Shown here piece by piece: positions 35,433 to 46,700 of a stretch of DNA of 64,000 nt (positions are counted from its first letter, which is position 1; the number at the start of each line of letters is the position of its first letter). This DNA comes from Fomes fomentarius (taxonomy: Eukaryota > Basidiomycota > Agaricomycetes > Polyporales > Polyporaceae): NCBI GenBank assembly GCA_022606135.1, contig JABYQN010000002.1, positions 3,782,001 to 3,846,000 of the forward strand, written 5' to 3'. Below the pieces are notes generated by a model. That model saw nothing but the letters and a program-made list of their open reading frames with translations, was not told the origin of the DNA and searched no databases. The position numbers were made by a program, and so were the translations under genes.

Positions 35433-35440
35433 CTTATATA
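35433..35440 (-). promoter_or_regulatory. TATA box of kinase K2
   Basis: TATATAAG on the minus strand, about 120 bases before the ATG, followed by GAGGAGGCCCTCTGG as in K3. Confidence 0.7.
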
Positions 35441-36200
35441 CACAATCAGCTTCAGAGAGGCAGGCTGAACTCGAATTAATGCGGGCGGATAGACTCACAG
35501 CCACAACTACATCCTACTGGGAAATGATTGCGATTCGGCCTTGGGTCCAATGTTCTGAAGCGCGGGTAGGGTATCCACCGGATTACTCCCTAATTTCAGA
35601 CAGGGGCTGAAGGCCTAGGCTCTGACATTAATAAGCCCAGTAGAACTTGGGCCGGTTCACAACTGCCGCTAGTCGAAGCTTCCTTTCATGAGACGTCAGG
35701 TCACGACGTTCGACAGTAAGCAAAGTGAAGTTCATGTAATATCATCGGTCGTATATCTACGACCACGATCAGTTATCTATCCAAGAGAGTACAAGATGTA
35801 AGACAAGACTCACCAGACATTACTACTGTCATCTTACACGATGAAGAGGCGTTACGGCCGCGACCAAGGTTGCAGGCTGGATACCAATGACCCATACTGG
35901 TATATGGCTGAAGCCACCAAGGCCAGGACTTGGTCGCCACCTACACGTAGCTGGGGTAGGTGGTAGCGTCAAGGCGGGCCCGGGAGTATTCTTCGTAGGC
36001 GTTCTCTGGAGCGAGAGTAACAGAGTCAGCCGTGCTCGACCTATGCAAGGCTGCGGGCGATTCTCAGCGGGGGTTCTTGAGGTAGGGGAATTTGTACAAG
36101 CTCGCGATGCTTCTGTTACTGCCTCCTGAGACTGGAAGGATGCGCCCAGTTCACAGAGGATGAGGGTCCCCGACCACGACCTGCTGTTCGCACGCGGCGG

Positions 36201-36563
36201 TACACCTTCTTGTGGGAGTGGCTCGTCGTGACACATGCGATCGCATACAGTCCCGGGCTGCCGGACTGGTTCATGGCCTTCGACTTGTACGACAGAAGTC
36301 TCGATCGATGGGCAGACAGGCTAGGACGTTGGAAGCGTTGTTGGCGGATACGGAAATCAAGCTTGTGCCCGTCGTGTACGAAGGAAGGATGCTTGGGGAG
36401 GACGAGCTCAGGCTCGTGGTACAGCAGCCTTCGAGGTTCTATGAGGGACCCGTCGCAGGGGCGTACGTGAAGGTAGAGAAAGGCGGAGGGAAGGTGGTGC
36501 GCACGCACTTCATCGCTAGGAACGAACATTGGTCGAAATGCCCTCTCCGGCTGAATGTCGTGG
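36201..36563 (+). pseudogene. RNA ligase domain fragment
   Basis: The translation 'YTFLWEWLVVTHAIAY', 'LPDWFMAFDLYD' then, after a frame change near 36305, 'LLADTEIKLVPVVYEGR', 'FYEGPVAGAYVKVEKGG' and 'KVVRTHFIARNEHWSK' follows the order of motifs III to V of T4 Rnl2-like RNA ligases found in many agaricomycete proteins. The N-terminal part with the nucleotidyl-Lys motif (KxDGxN) is missing and the frame is broken, so this is a fragment of a former gene. It lies at the edge of the transposon island. Confidence 0.6.
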
Positions 36564-36894
36564 TGTATGTAATCTCTCAGCTTATTCACAATGTCTGGCG
36601 ACAGCCTAAATCCAGGCTCCTTCCCATCCGCCAGCTCGAGTTGAGATGCGAAATTCGAGAGAGAGGACAGGCTGGTACCAGGTAGAAGGGGGCGGTTGAT
36701 ATCTTAGGCGAGGGGATCACGTGTTTTATGTCCTGAACCTTATTTCCTCTCAACTCTCACTGGCGGCTGGCTCGAACTGGCGGATGGGAAGGAGCCTGCA
36801 GTTCACTATGCAGGGCTTGTCACCGAAATCCCGGTCAGGACGCGTGTATGTCGGGTACAAGTTACAATGGTGGGGTACAAGACCACAAGATAAG

Positions 36895-38070
36895 TGGGGG
36901 ACGCCGTATCAAAGGACTGCAGATGTAAAGTAAGCATCGTCAGCACCGAAGCCTTCGTGGCTATGTGTCATCTAATGCCGGCGGAGGAAGAATCAGCTAC
37001 GCTTCCGGGTTTGGACAGTATTCGGTGAGACATACCCAATCTGCGATAATCGAAGATACTAGGGAGACTGCCGCTCTTGAAAGCTTTGCCGTGTGTGTGT
37101 GCGTGGAGATCTCATCGGATTGTAGGTAGGTGCCGCCTCCATCACTATTGAGTGTGAGGACGAGGAAGATCTAACCGCGTCCATTGGTCAAAACTCCGCG
37201 AATCGTATTTTTCCTGCCCAACGATGAAAGGTGCGACGTACGTGGATTCGAAGATACACTCACCCCACAGTCCTTGCGCACCCATACATCTCACAGATAG
37301 CTTGGGGAACGTGGCTTTCGAGAAGTTGATTGGGACCCTTGGCTTCTGAAACGAACAACGTGGAATCCTCCGATCGCAGGTCTCCCACACGAGGATATCT
37401 CAGGAACCGCGCTGCAGAGAGTTGAGGAGGAGTACTTAGATAACACACGAAGGCGACGCACCGGCCTGTAGGGGGGATGTCGCTATGGCCGCCCAATGAT
37501 GGATATATCCGGACACGGGTGGACTCTCGTCTGACAGGATGGCCGATGGGATGCCCTTCAACACTGAGGACCACTTTCGTGCCATTTGGAGCCATCGAGG
37601 CAACGCGGTAGAAGAAAGCATTGATCCACAGACGCGCTGCGGCTTCATTCTAAAGGGACAATTGTGTGGTGAGCTTATATATCTGGCGATGATGTGGGAA
37701 TGGTTGAAACTTGCTTGTCGTGGAACGAGACCCTCGAGATACTGAAGATGACGATAAAGCATGTCTGCAGACCAGAGCCCATCTGCTCCGAGAGCGTCGT
37801 TCTTGGCCAGATGAGGTTGCAGGTCGTTCTTCAACTCGAGGAAGCCAACAGGGGAAATTCGCAACTTGGTCAAATGGTCGTCGGTCATGCTCGAGAACGA
37901 GTAACTCTAGTTCAACGTGTCAGATAGAACCGTTGATAGGTTGAGCTGCCAGTACCTGTGCGGCGTCACGGTTGGAATTCAGCATTTGGAGGCACCCTCC
38001 AGCTGCCTGAGATTCACCAACTTCTCCTCCAGTATCTCCTCCGTGCACAGCGTGATGTCCAGATAAACGG
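36895..38070 (-). pseudogene. Dispersed PD-(D/E)XK-like gene, copy 2
   Basis: Minus-strand copy of the family also seen at 5582 and 56173. The best-kept exon runs from 37888 downward ('MTDDHLTKLRISPVGFLE', 'LGADGLWSADMLYRHLQ'). It is followed across short introns by 'LWINAFFYRVASMAPNGT', then 'SEDSTLFVSEAKG' and 'QAICEMYGCARTVG' near 37270-37370, and 'SILSGVLTNGR'-like sequence. Exon 1 survives only as a scrambled piece at 37950-38070, next to the start of the non-LTR element. The family has Asp-x6-Glu-x-Lys. No intact start exists, so I score it as a pseudogene, though exons 2 onward are open. Confidence 0.55.
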
Positions 38071-38165
38071 TGTTAGTGAGACAGCTGGTTTTGCGGATGG
38101 ATGGATGTGCCCGATCTATAAAGAGAAAGGAGAACTTACGAAGATTGCGAACTATAACCCTTCTA

Positions 38166-38771
38166 CAGCTGTAATCAAAATTGGTGGCCGCTCATCTCCG
38201 ACTGACGCGCGCACACTTTCGACACGAAAAAGTTAGAAAAATCAGAAAAATCGACGGTGCCCTTGCTACTGCATCCCTTGCTCCGAGACTAGTCCTAGAT
38301 ACTGCTACAAGCCCTGCAAACACACATACGACTTCTGACTCTCCATAAATACTCGGTTATGTAAGTTACAGAAGTCAGATCATCTAGAGATAATCTCCTA
38401 GTTCTGACGAAGATCTGGCCACAGAAACCTCTTCCCTTCGCTCTGGAGGCTCCTAGCATACTATATATACACTCCCTAATATCTATGTGCGATGCTATGC
38501 AGCCTGTGAGCATTTGCAGGCTCATGATGCTTTGCTCGAAGTTGCAGACCTTTGGCGCCCGATGACGTGATTACCGAGGCAGACCAAACAGTGGATTTCT
38601 GTACCTGGTGAGGCTTGAAAACCGCTCAATGTGCTCACCCATGCCTCCCAGTGAGTTCTTTCGGCCACTCGAGGTGAGAGCGTGAAGTGATATCCCATAT
38701 GTTTTTTGATTTTTCGTGTGCAAAGTGTGCTGTGCAGTTGGGCGCTCGGCCACCAAAAACGCAAACAGCTG
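38166..38771. mobile_element. Tc1/mariner (pogo/Fot1-like) MITE with TA duplication
   Basis: 606 bases flanked by TA at 38164-38165 and 38772-38773. Left end CAGCTGTAATCAAAATTGG...GGCCG and right end (reverse complement) CAGCTGTTTGCGTTTTTGG...GGCCG form terminal inverted repeats of about 25 bases; the first 7 and last 10 positions match. No coding frame. Removing it rejoins the LINE reading frame region around 'NTDYKLL'. TIRs starting CAG with a TA target fit the pogo/Fot1 branch of Tc1/mariner. Confidence 0.7.
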
Positions 38772-38968
38772 TAAACACAGACTACAAACTGTTAACAAAA
38801 GTGCTAGCAATCCGGCTGGCAGACGTTGCACCGGATATAATACACCGGTCACAGGCGGGCTTCGTCCCGGGCAGGAGACTGCATGACCACACGCAACTAG
38901 CCAAGATGATGATAGAATGGACAGAGCAAACAGAGCTGAACGGAGCCATAGTAGCCCTAGATCAGGAG

Positions 38969-39183
38969 TGTAACGGGCTGTAGCCCGAGCCCGGCGAGGT
39001 CTGAGTGCGATGACTTGATTCGAGGGTCTGAGACGTAGTACAGGGGTACGGAGGACGAGGTGGGATGGGGCTCGGGTGCCAACGCCGTGTACTGGCGTTC
39101 GTTCGTCTGGAGAAACGAGACGTAGCGTAGAGCGTAACTAGGTGAGTCCAAAACAGGAAGGTCACGGTCACGGTGCCGTTACA
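38969..39183 (-). repeat. TRIM 3' LTR (minus orientation)
   Basis: 215 bases, TGTAACGGGC...GTGCCGTTACA, about 93% identical by eye to the copy at 41117-41332. Confidence 0.85.
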
Positions 39184-39199
39184 CTACCTCCTCCTTTAA
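39184..39199 (-). other. TRIM polypurine tract
   Basis: Minus strand TTAAAGGAGGAGGTAG directly before the 3' LTR; this fixes the element's orientation. Confidence 0.6.
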
Positions 39200-41116
39200 G
39201 CTGCGGCTCGAGGAGTGGGTGACGAGAGACGGAGCTACTAGTAAGTATGCAAGCAAGGGGTACTAAGTAAAGAATGCGAGAGGATCAAAGAACATGAAAT
39301 AACTGAATAACAATAAGTGGTAAACGACGTAGTGCATGGACGTGATACCAGAACGGGGGCGAGCGGGAAGCAGGGGCGGACAAGATGGTGTGGGGGACTA
39401 GACATGAGACAGGACAGGACAGGATATGAGACAGGGTGCTACAGGAGCCATAGACAAGACAAGAGGGGTCCGTACATACCAAACCTATGGTTATGTCGGT
39501 GTCCAGGGGAGAGCGACTCCCTCAGGACCGAAGTTGTCAACCCAGAGGGACGGGACCATGGGAAGACCAAAGATGAGGGCGAGAACGAGAAGAGCATCGA
39601 GCCAGTTAAGACTGTAGCCTAGGCCTGGACACGACCCCTGTAAGCCGAGAATACGAGGCACTCGACAGTTAAGACCGTAGCCTAGGTCCGTGAGTCCAAG
39701 CGGATGCAAAGGAGGACGGGACGGGAGGAAGATACGGCCACTGCCGATTCTACCTGGGTGTCGACGCAGTTTGACCACTGCCAAGGTGCGTGCGACCGGA
39801 CAGAAGGATGCACTGGGAGAGAACAAGAGTCGGGGAGCAAGGACGAGGGATGTGATGTGGATGCGATGGCTGAGCGACGACGAGAGGTGATGGTGCTGAA
39901 CATGAGTCAGGGTGCGGCGAGGAAGAGAAGTTGATGATGATGTGAATGGGGAGTGCGGGATGGTCGTGGGTCGAGGACATTGGTGAGATAAGTCAGTAGG
40001 GGAGACCAACGGCGACTGGATAGCGACAAGTTGAGGGAATGGAACCGAGCATAAGTCGGGATGCGGTTGAAAGGAGCGTGTTGATGATGTGGATGAGAGA
40101 GCGGACGGGGTCGAAATCGGGGTACGCCGTGGTAACGAAGGTCAAGAGTTACGAGAGGGGTTGAAGGTTGGTTGAGGTAACGTGGAATGAACGTGGAGTG
40201 GGGCGTGAAGGCGATGATAACAAGAGGAATTGAAGATTTTTGAAAAATGTTGAAAAATCAGAGGACACTGCTCGTCCCGAGGCGGCGTCCAGCGAGAGGA
40301 AAGGGAGAGCGCGTCGTGCTGCACGCTACGACGGCCAGGAAGAGAGGCCCGGGTGGAGACCTGCATCCTCGCGATGTTCTCCACCTCTGCTGCGAACCTG
40401 CGTGGATGCGCCGACTGTGCTCCGGCGTCCTACGCACCCTTCGGCCTGCCTCCACAAGTCGTCCGGGAGGTCTCCACGGATGCTCGTCTGTCGCGCCTGC
40501 TTTGTCCTCACATCCATCCGGAGGTTCCGTCTTCACTACACCTATCCCCCTTTTTTCCACCGAGGCTTTCCTCGACGGAGCCTGAGGAGAGGAAAGGCGA
40601 GGCGATCCAAAAGAAATGGGCCGGAGGAGAGGGGATGGAGGGCGGGCTTGACTTACAACAGCAGTTGTGAGGGCGAGAGTGGGGAAGACGACGGCAGGAC
40701 AGGAGGATAATTGGGCCGTGACGGGGGTTCGAGAAGATGATCGGGAGGGTGGACAAGGAGGAAGGAGAAAAAAAAAACAACGGCAACAAACCGTTCGCAT
40801 GTAACCAGCGAGCCTTCGACTAGAAGCGAGCTCCAACCGTCCGTAGTAATGGAGTGGTGGGCGACGACCAGCGGTGGATCATATGAGCGACGGGGGAAGG
40901 GAGTTGCTCTGCGGGTGGATAGGGGCTAGGCGGGCGGTGTCGAAGCCATGAAAATGTGCTGGCCTGTGGAGCGTTGACAGGCCGGTGCAGCCAGAGTGAA
41001 AGGCGAAGGCGAAGCGAAGGGATCGGGAGTTGATGGTGACCGTGAGGAACGACGGCCAAAGGAGGGTGCGAGGGCCGAACGGCTTGACATCTCGCAGGTT
41101 CGGAGACGAACCAAAC

Positions 41117-41332
41117 TGTAACGGGCTGTAGCCCGAGCCCGGCGAGGTCTGAGGACGAAGACTTGATTCAAGGGTTGTGAGACGTAGTACAGGGGTATGG
41201 AGGACGAGGTGGGACGGGGCTTGGGTGCCAACGCCGTGTACTGGCGTTGGTTCGTCTAGAGAAACGAGACGTAGCGTAGAGCGTAACTAGGTGAGTCCAA
41301 AACAGGAAGGTCACGGTCACGGTGCCGTTACA
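41117..41332 (-). repeat. TRIM 5' LTR (minus orientation)
   Basis: 216 bases matching the LTR at 38969. The AGGAG target duplicate follows immediately. Confidence 0.85.
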
Positions 41333-41534
41333 AGGAGAAAGCGTATGATAGAATAGCGCATGACTACCTGTGGAAAGTCATGGAGCGCTTTGGGATCCCA
41401 GATAGTTTTGTAGCCTGTCTAAAGAACTTGTATGCAAATGCCTGGACGTCGGTCATGGTCAATGGTGTGATTAGTAGTCCTTTCAGAGTGTACCGCGGGG
41501 TGCGACAAGGGGACCCAATATCCTAAGAACTATC

Positions 41535-43308
41535 CCCAGAATGTAAGGATGGCCAGTGATGGAGACACAGTGAGAACTCTAGGTGCTTTTATTGGCAACA
41601 GTGTGAACACTGTCGGCGTATGGTCCCCTACTCTAGCGAAGATATCATCCGCAATAGAGCGATGGCAATACAGTATCTCGACAATTGAAGGACATAGACA
41701 TGTCGTACAGATGGTCATTGGTGGCATGACTCAGTTCCTAACGGACATGCAGCTTATGCCTGCCGGCGTATGCAAGCATTTAGAGAACATGATTGCACAA
41801 TACTTCTGGAATGATAGAGCAGGATTGCCAGTAGGACTGTCATACATCCAGGCTCCGATAGAAGAGGGCAGACTTAATGTGCTGGACCTCGAGGCAAGGA
41901 ACAATGCCATACAGATCATGTGGGTGACAAAAGACTGCGCAGTGCAGGTGCGAAGTCTTAGGAGTAATGCCTTCCTTCAGAGCTGGAGACTGAAAAGCTC
42001 CGCCCTCCCCGACACACTTAAAGGAATGTTGAAGGTTGCAATGAAATATGGGCTGAGGCCCGAAGGGCTGGCATTCTCACGTGGCATCATGAGACAAATG
42101 CCGATGTGGTACCATCTCTATGCGGATCAGGGCCAGATGAGAAGGCTGGCTGGTGTGAACTCCAATGCTACAAAGTGCCTGCGCAACAATCACCGGGCGC
42201 ACTCCATAGGAAGTTTTGAGGAACTTGCCACTTTGCTAATTAACCCAGACCATGATATGAGGGGTAGTGCACGTTGTGAATGTGACCGGTGTGTTACCAT
42301 GAGAATCCAAGATGGCTGCACAAATCCCCATAAGTGCGCTGAGCGTGCAATGGCTTTTCTATCCACCCTACCCCCAAAATGGGATCCGAGAGTGGAACAT
42401 CCTGAGGACTTTGAGGAAACGTGTTATCAGCAAACAGTGGAAGCAGGGTCTGACTTGGGGGAACACCTCGTACCATTTGATAAGAGAGTCACAACAGTGG
42501 GATCCCTCGGTGAAGTGTTTCGCATCTTCACAAGCGGGGATGTCTGTAATAGAATGCCTGAAGTGCATGATGATGAGAATGACCAAGAGGTGCTTATGGT
42601 TGCGACCGATGGCTCCTGCATACGTAATGGGCAGACGAATGCCATAGCTGGGGTGGGGGTGTTTGTGACCAACAACCATGAGTTGAACCGAGCGATAAGG
42701 CTGCCCACTGCTATTGATCAGACCAATCAAACTGGTGAAGCGGTAGCGACACTGACGGTGTCCCACATAGTGAGGCCGGAGACTCCATTGATCCAAGAGA
42801 CCAACTCACAAACTGTAATGAAGTCAGTGATGACCTGGAGGAAATCCCATGAGGATATGGGATATGTTGCCCAAAAGAATGCAGCACTGACTCAGGCGGC
42901 TGTAGCAGCACTTCGAGGATGTCATGCAAGGACTTACTTTTGGTGGGTAAAAGGTCACGCAGGCCACGAGCAGAATGAGGGAGCGGATGAGCTGGCCAGA
43001 CAAGGGGCTAGAAAGGAGGTCCCAGATGAAATCGTGATTAACATCCCAGACGATCTGAAAATAACTGGATGTAAGCTGAACATGATGACCTAGAAGTTGG
43101 CGTACCAAGCAATCCAAGCGAGGAAACAGAGTAAGCTAGACACGAGACCCACAACGGCGGCAACATAAAGGCAATCCTTCGGGATGTGCAGTCAGCATTC
43201 GGTGTTGCATGGCCCGAAGCTGCCCTCTGGAAGTCAATAAGAAGGAAGACCATCACCCGGGAGTGTCGCCAGTTTATGTGGTTGACCATACATGACGGGT
43301 ACATGTAG
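41535..43308 (+). pseudogene. LINE C-terminal region with RNase H
   Basis: A long open frame (from 41549, 514 codons) continues the LINE polyprotein after the deleted catalytic core. It reads 'VRTLGAFIGNSVNTVGVW' and 'VQMVIGGMTQFLTDMQLMP', then a linker, then an RNase H domain. Visible RNase H residues are Asp in 'VATDGSC', Glu in 'QTGEAVATL', and Asp in 'NEGADELARQ' with 'WWVKGHAGHEQNEGAD'. The third position expected as Asp reads 'ETNSQTV', so this catalytic Asp appears to be Asn. The frame stops at 43093; further LINE sequence ('RRKTITRECRQFMWLTIHDG') continues in a related frame to 43308. Confidence 0.75.
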
Positions 43309-43346
43309 TGTTGTAAAGTCCCATCAAGTCCGGTTTTTTCACCTTC

Positions 43347-43565
43347 TGTTACAATTTGATAAGTATGCGATACTAGTGGTTAATTATGCAACTAGGATTA
43401 TGGTATTCGATTACTGTACTTTTACTTTTAGGATTCTCATGCCATAGGCTTCTTCTGTTGTATGGTCATCCAGTAGTAGTCAGTCAGGACTATGGACTTA
43501 GTCAGCTAGACTGTGCATTCTGTTGTTGCGACTGTGCAGTTAGTCAGGATGACTGCACAGTTAGT
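43347..43565 (+). repeat. Chromovirus 5' LTR, first part
   Basis: U3 portion, matching 53701 onward. Ends at the TTAGT target site of the copia insertion. Contains short internal repeats of the type GACTGTGCAGTTAGTCAG that vary between the two LTRs. Confidence 0.85.
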
Positions 43566-43799
43566 TGTTGTAGTTCGAGAGAATGGAAATCAATACATTG
43601 CAGGGACGTAGACCGGTAGTATATGTACATGTGTGAGACAATGGATATTAAGTAACAAAGTAACAAAGAACTATTGTAAGAGTGATAAACAAGATAACAA
43701 AGACCATAGTAAGTATGCATAAGGTCCGTTTGTAAGCGTCAATACAAACGGACATAATGAATGTAAGAAACTCGTTAGTAACCTTTTGTTACTACAACA
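43566..43799 (-). repeat. Copia 3' LTR (minus orientation)
   Basis: 234 bases, TGTTGTAG to CTACAACA, one mismatch to the other LTR. Confidence 0.9.
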
Positions 43800-46700
43800 C
43801 TCCCCCTCAACTCTGCAACGGCAAAATGCAGGGGTTGTGTCCTCAGCGCCTGGAAACGGTCGCACGGAAGGGCCTTAGTGAATAGGTCAGCTGCGTTGAT
43901 ATCGGTAGGGCAGTATGCGAGGCGAATAGTGTCCGACGCGATGCATTCGTGAATGAAATGATGGCATATATCAATGTGCTTCAAACGCACGTGTTGGACG
44001 TTGTCCCTTGATAGTGCGATAGCTGACTGATTATCCGCGTTTAGTCGCAAGGCTGCTTCCTGTGCAAAAGTAAGTTCCACGAGTATCGTGCGCATCCATA
44101 TGGCATGTCGCACGGCGTACGCGATGGCCATGTACTCGGCCTCCATGGAATAAAGCGCGACAGTCGTCTGCTTCTTCGAGCTCCAAGCAACAACTGTGTT
44201 TCCTATGAGGAACACGTATCCGGATACAGAGCGACGGTCATCCGGATTGGATGCCCAGTCCGCGTCTGTGTATCCTTCAAGCCACAGGTTGCGGTAGTAT
44301 GCGCACATGCGCGGCTCCCCCTTGCCCATGTAAGTGATGCCGAAGTTTCACATCCCCTTCAGGTAGCAAAGGACACGTTTGGCGGCTGTCCACTGCGTTG
44401 GATCCGGGCGCGTGTTGAACTGAGACAGGGCTTGCACGGTGTACTTGATGTCTGGGCGCGTACCTAGCGCCGCATACATTAGTGAGCCAATGAGTGCCTG
44501 GTATGGCACTTTCTTCATCTCCGAGAGATCCGCGTTGTCAGGCTCCTTGACAAGCTTGATGTTCGGGTCGAGCGGCGTGCTCATGGGGTTGCAATCACCC
44601 ATTCCGAAACAGTCCAGAACAGTTTGGACGTACTGCGACTGCGAGAGCGTCAGCGTGCGCGCAGCGCGATCATGCGAGATCTCGATGCCAAGGAGAAGTT
44701 GGGGAGATCCGAGATCAGTGATCTCCACGTGCTTCCGGAGGCCGGCTTCTAAGGAGTTCATGAGGTCATCGTTATCTGCTGATGCAAGCATGTCATCCAC
44801 GTGGACTCTGATGAAGATAAGCCCAGTAGTGGTCTCCTTGACGTATACGCACACATCAGCGTTGATCCGGCAAAAATGAAGGTCAACCATGAATGAATTC
44901 ATCGTTTGGTTCCATGCTCGTCCGCCCTGTTTCAACCCATACAGTGCCTTGTGCAGACGTACCACTGCTCCAGTGCCATCCTCGTATCCCGGCGGTTGCC
45001 GCATGTAGATCTCCTCATCGAGATCCGCATTGAGATAGGCGCCAACGATGTCATACTGACGTAGCACCATGTTTCGCTGTGCAGCAATGGCCAGAATAAG
45101 GTGAATGGAGTCCATCCGGACTACGGGAGCAAAGGTCTTGAAAAGATTGAGCCCAGGAATTTGTGAGAAGCCTTGTGCGACCAAACAGGCCTTGAATTTG
45201 ACAATTCGCCCATTTGTGTCTCATTTGATCCTGAAGACCCATCAGCATCCCACGGCTTTCCTTCCCGGTGGCAGATCAGTGGCTGAGTCCGCCCCGAGCT
45301 TCCAAAGCTGTGCGATTTCCTTTTCCATTGCGCACTGCCACTCAGACCACTCGGGCGAGGCCTTGGCCTCCCTGAGATTGCGCGGTTCGTGTACGCTCTC
45401 TGTTCCATGCAGGGTGAGCAGACAGAGGCAATCTTCCTCATCTGCAATCTCGATCTCATTCTCCCCCTTGTACACGATCTGCACGACAGGGTCCTTGAGA
45501 ACGTGACCCTTCCCCTCATTGAGTGCTTTGTAATCAATGCGTGCTGCGACATTCCACCGGGGTCGTTCCAGTGGCTGTGTGGGCTTCTCTGGCTCGGCAG
45601 GGGAAAGTGATGTCACCCTCTCGGTGGGGACGTTCAGTTGTGGGGGCGCTGGCTCTCCAGCCTGCTGCCCCACAGTGTCTCCCCCTGCTGGCACATCCTT
45701 CTGTGCTGGCACCACGGGTGCCTGGATCTCGATCAAATCGAAGTCGTCGTCATTTACGGGAGCAGTGCGTTTGGGGACAGCAAAAACGATATTGCAGGAC
45801 TTCCCGATCCGACGCGCATGGGGATCATAAAATCTCCATGCCTTGCTTCCGTCGGCCATGCCCATAAATAGCATAGCTTCAGACTTCGGGTCCAGCTTCG
45901 TTTGCTTCTGCCGGTCGGTGAGAACCCAGCACCGACTCCCCCATTCTTGGAGAGCCGATACGTCTGGCTTGTTGCCCATCCAGACTTCGCTAGGAGTCCG
46001 GTCCTTCAGTGCACGGGTGGGGGATCGGTTCTTTAGGTATACCACTTACTCAATGGCGAGCGGCCACAGAAACTTGGGCTGTTCCTGTGCGATGATAAGC
46101 GCCATGGCTCAGTCCATCACAGTCTGATTGACCCATTCCGCAATACCGTTTTGAGCCGACGATCTAGGCGCCGTGGTCTGGAGCTCGATCCCCTCGTCCT
46201 TGAGGTAACCGGTAAACTCCATGCTGAGGTACTCCCCGCCGTTGTCACATCGTACAGCTTTCAGGGTGACACCAAACTGGTTCTTCACGTAAGCTTGATA
46301 GCGTTTGAAATGCTCCAGCTCGTCCGTTTTTGTCTTGGACAGCTCGACCACCGTGTGCCTGGCATGAGCATCTGTGAAAGTCGAGAAGTACTTCTCACCC
46401 CGGATTCCCATCACCGATGCCTTCCCCCACAGATCCATCACCGTAAGTTCCCTGATCGCCCCCACCTTGCTCTCTGACTTCTTCGGAAATGGCGCTACGG
46501 TTTGCTTCCCCTGTACACATGCTTCGCATTGATCCGATGCCGGCACCGTCTCATCCACCTCCATTCCCACAACCATGTCCTTCCGCTTCATCACCTGAAG
46601 CGCCTTCATGCCCATATGAGCGTACACCTTGTGCCATTTGTCCCACGTCTGAAGTCGCTTCAGCTGTGCCACGGCAGCTGCGCAAGTTGTATCCACTGCG

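Larger units (their letters stand above)
33751..35880. repeat. Segmental duplication, copy containing kinase K2
   Basis: A block of about 2.1 kb closely matches 59839-61981 in the same orientation. It covers the 3' flank, the whole kinase gene, its leader repeats and TATA box, and several hundred bases upstream (for example GACGTCAGGTCACGACGTTCGACAG in both). Similarity fades at both ends, so the limits are approximate. Confidence 0.85.
38969..41332 (-). mobile_element. Non-autonomous LTR retrotransposon (TRIM-like), 2364 bases
   Basis: Direct LTRs of 215-216 bases bound about 1.93 kb of internal sequence with no retroviral domains. The LTRs start TGTAACGG and end CCGTTACA. The target duplication AGGAG is at 38964-38968 and 41333-41337, so the insertion is exact within the LINE reverse transcriptase. 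Orientation is minus: next to the 39183 LTR the minus strand carries a polypurine tract AAAGGAGGAGG. At the other end a possible primer site TGGTTCGTCTCCGAACC starts three bases inside the LTR. Internal open frames are low-complexity Ser/Pro/Arg sequence and I do not consider them genes. Confidence 0.85.
38071..43308 (+). mobile_element. Non-LTR (LINE) retrotransposon remnant, interrupted twice
   Basis: Reverse transcriptase begins with 'GWMCPIYKEKGELTKIANY' (38100-38155). It resumes after the MITE with 'NTDYKLLTKVLAIRLADV' and 'SQAGFVPGRRLHDHTQLA', stops at 'ALDQE' (38966), and resumes after the LTR element with 'KAYDRIAHDYLWKVMERFG' and 'YRGVRQGDPIS' (41338-41523). The following catalytic YADD region is deleted. 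The thumb/C-terminal region and RNase H follow from 41535. The 3' end is cut at 43308 after 'TIHDGYM'. No endonuclease domain, 5' end or poly(A) tail is present. This is a dead element, and the oldest layer of the nest because everything else sits in it. Confidence 0.8.

Noticed and set aside
39491..40010. Minus-strand Ser/Pro-rich frame inside the TRIM as a gene
   Set aside because: Low-complexity frame with no retroelement motif; the internal region shows several equally long frames in all directions.
43386..43619. Short plus-strand ORF near the chromovirus 5' LTR
   Set aside because: It lies across LTR and copia LTR sequence and is a chance frame.
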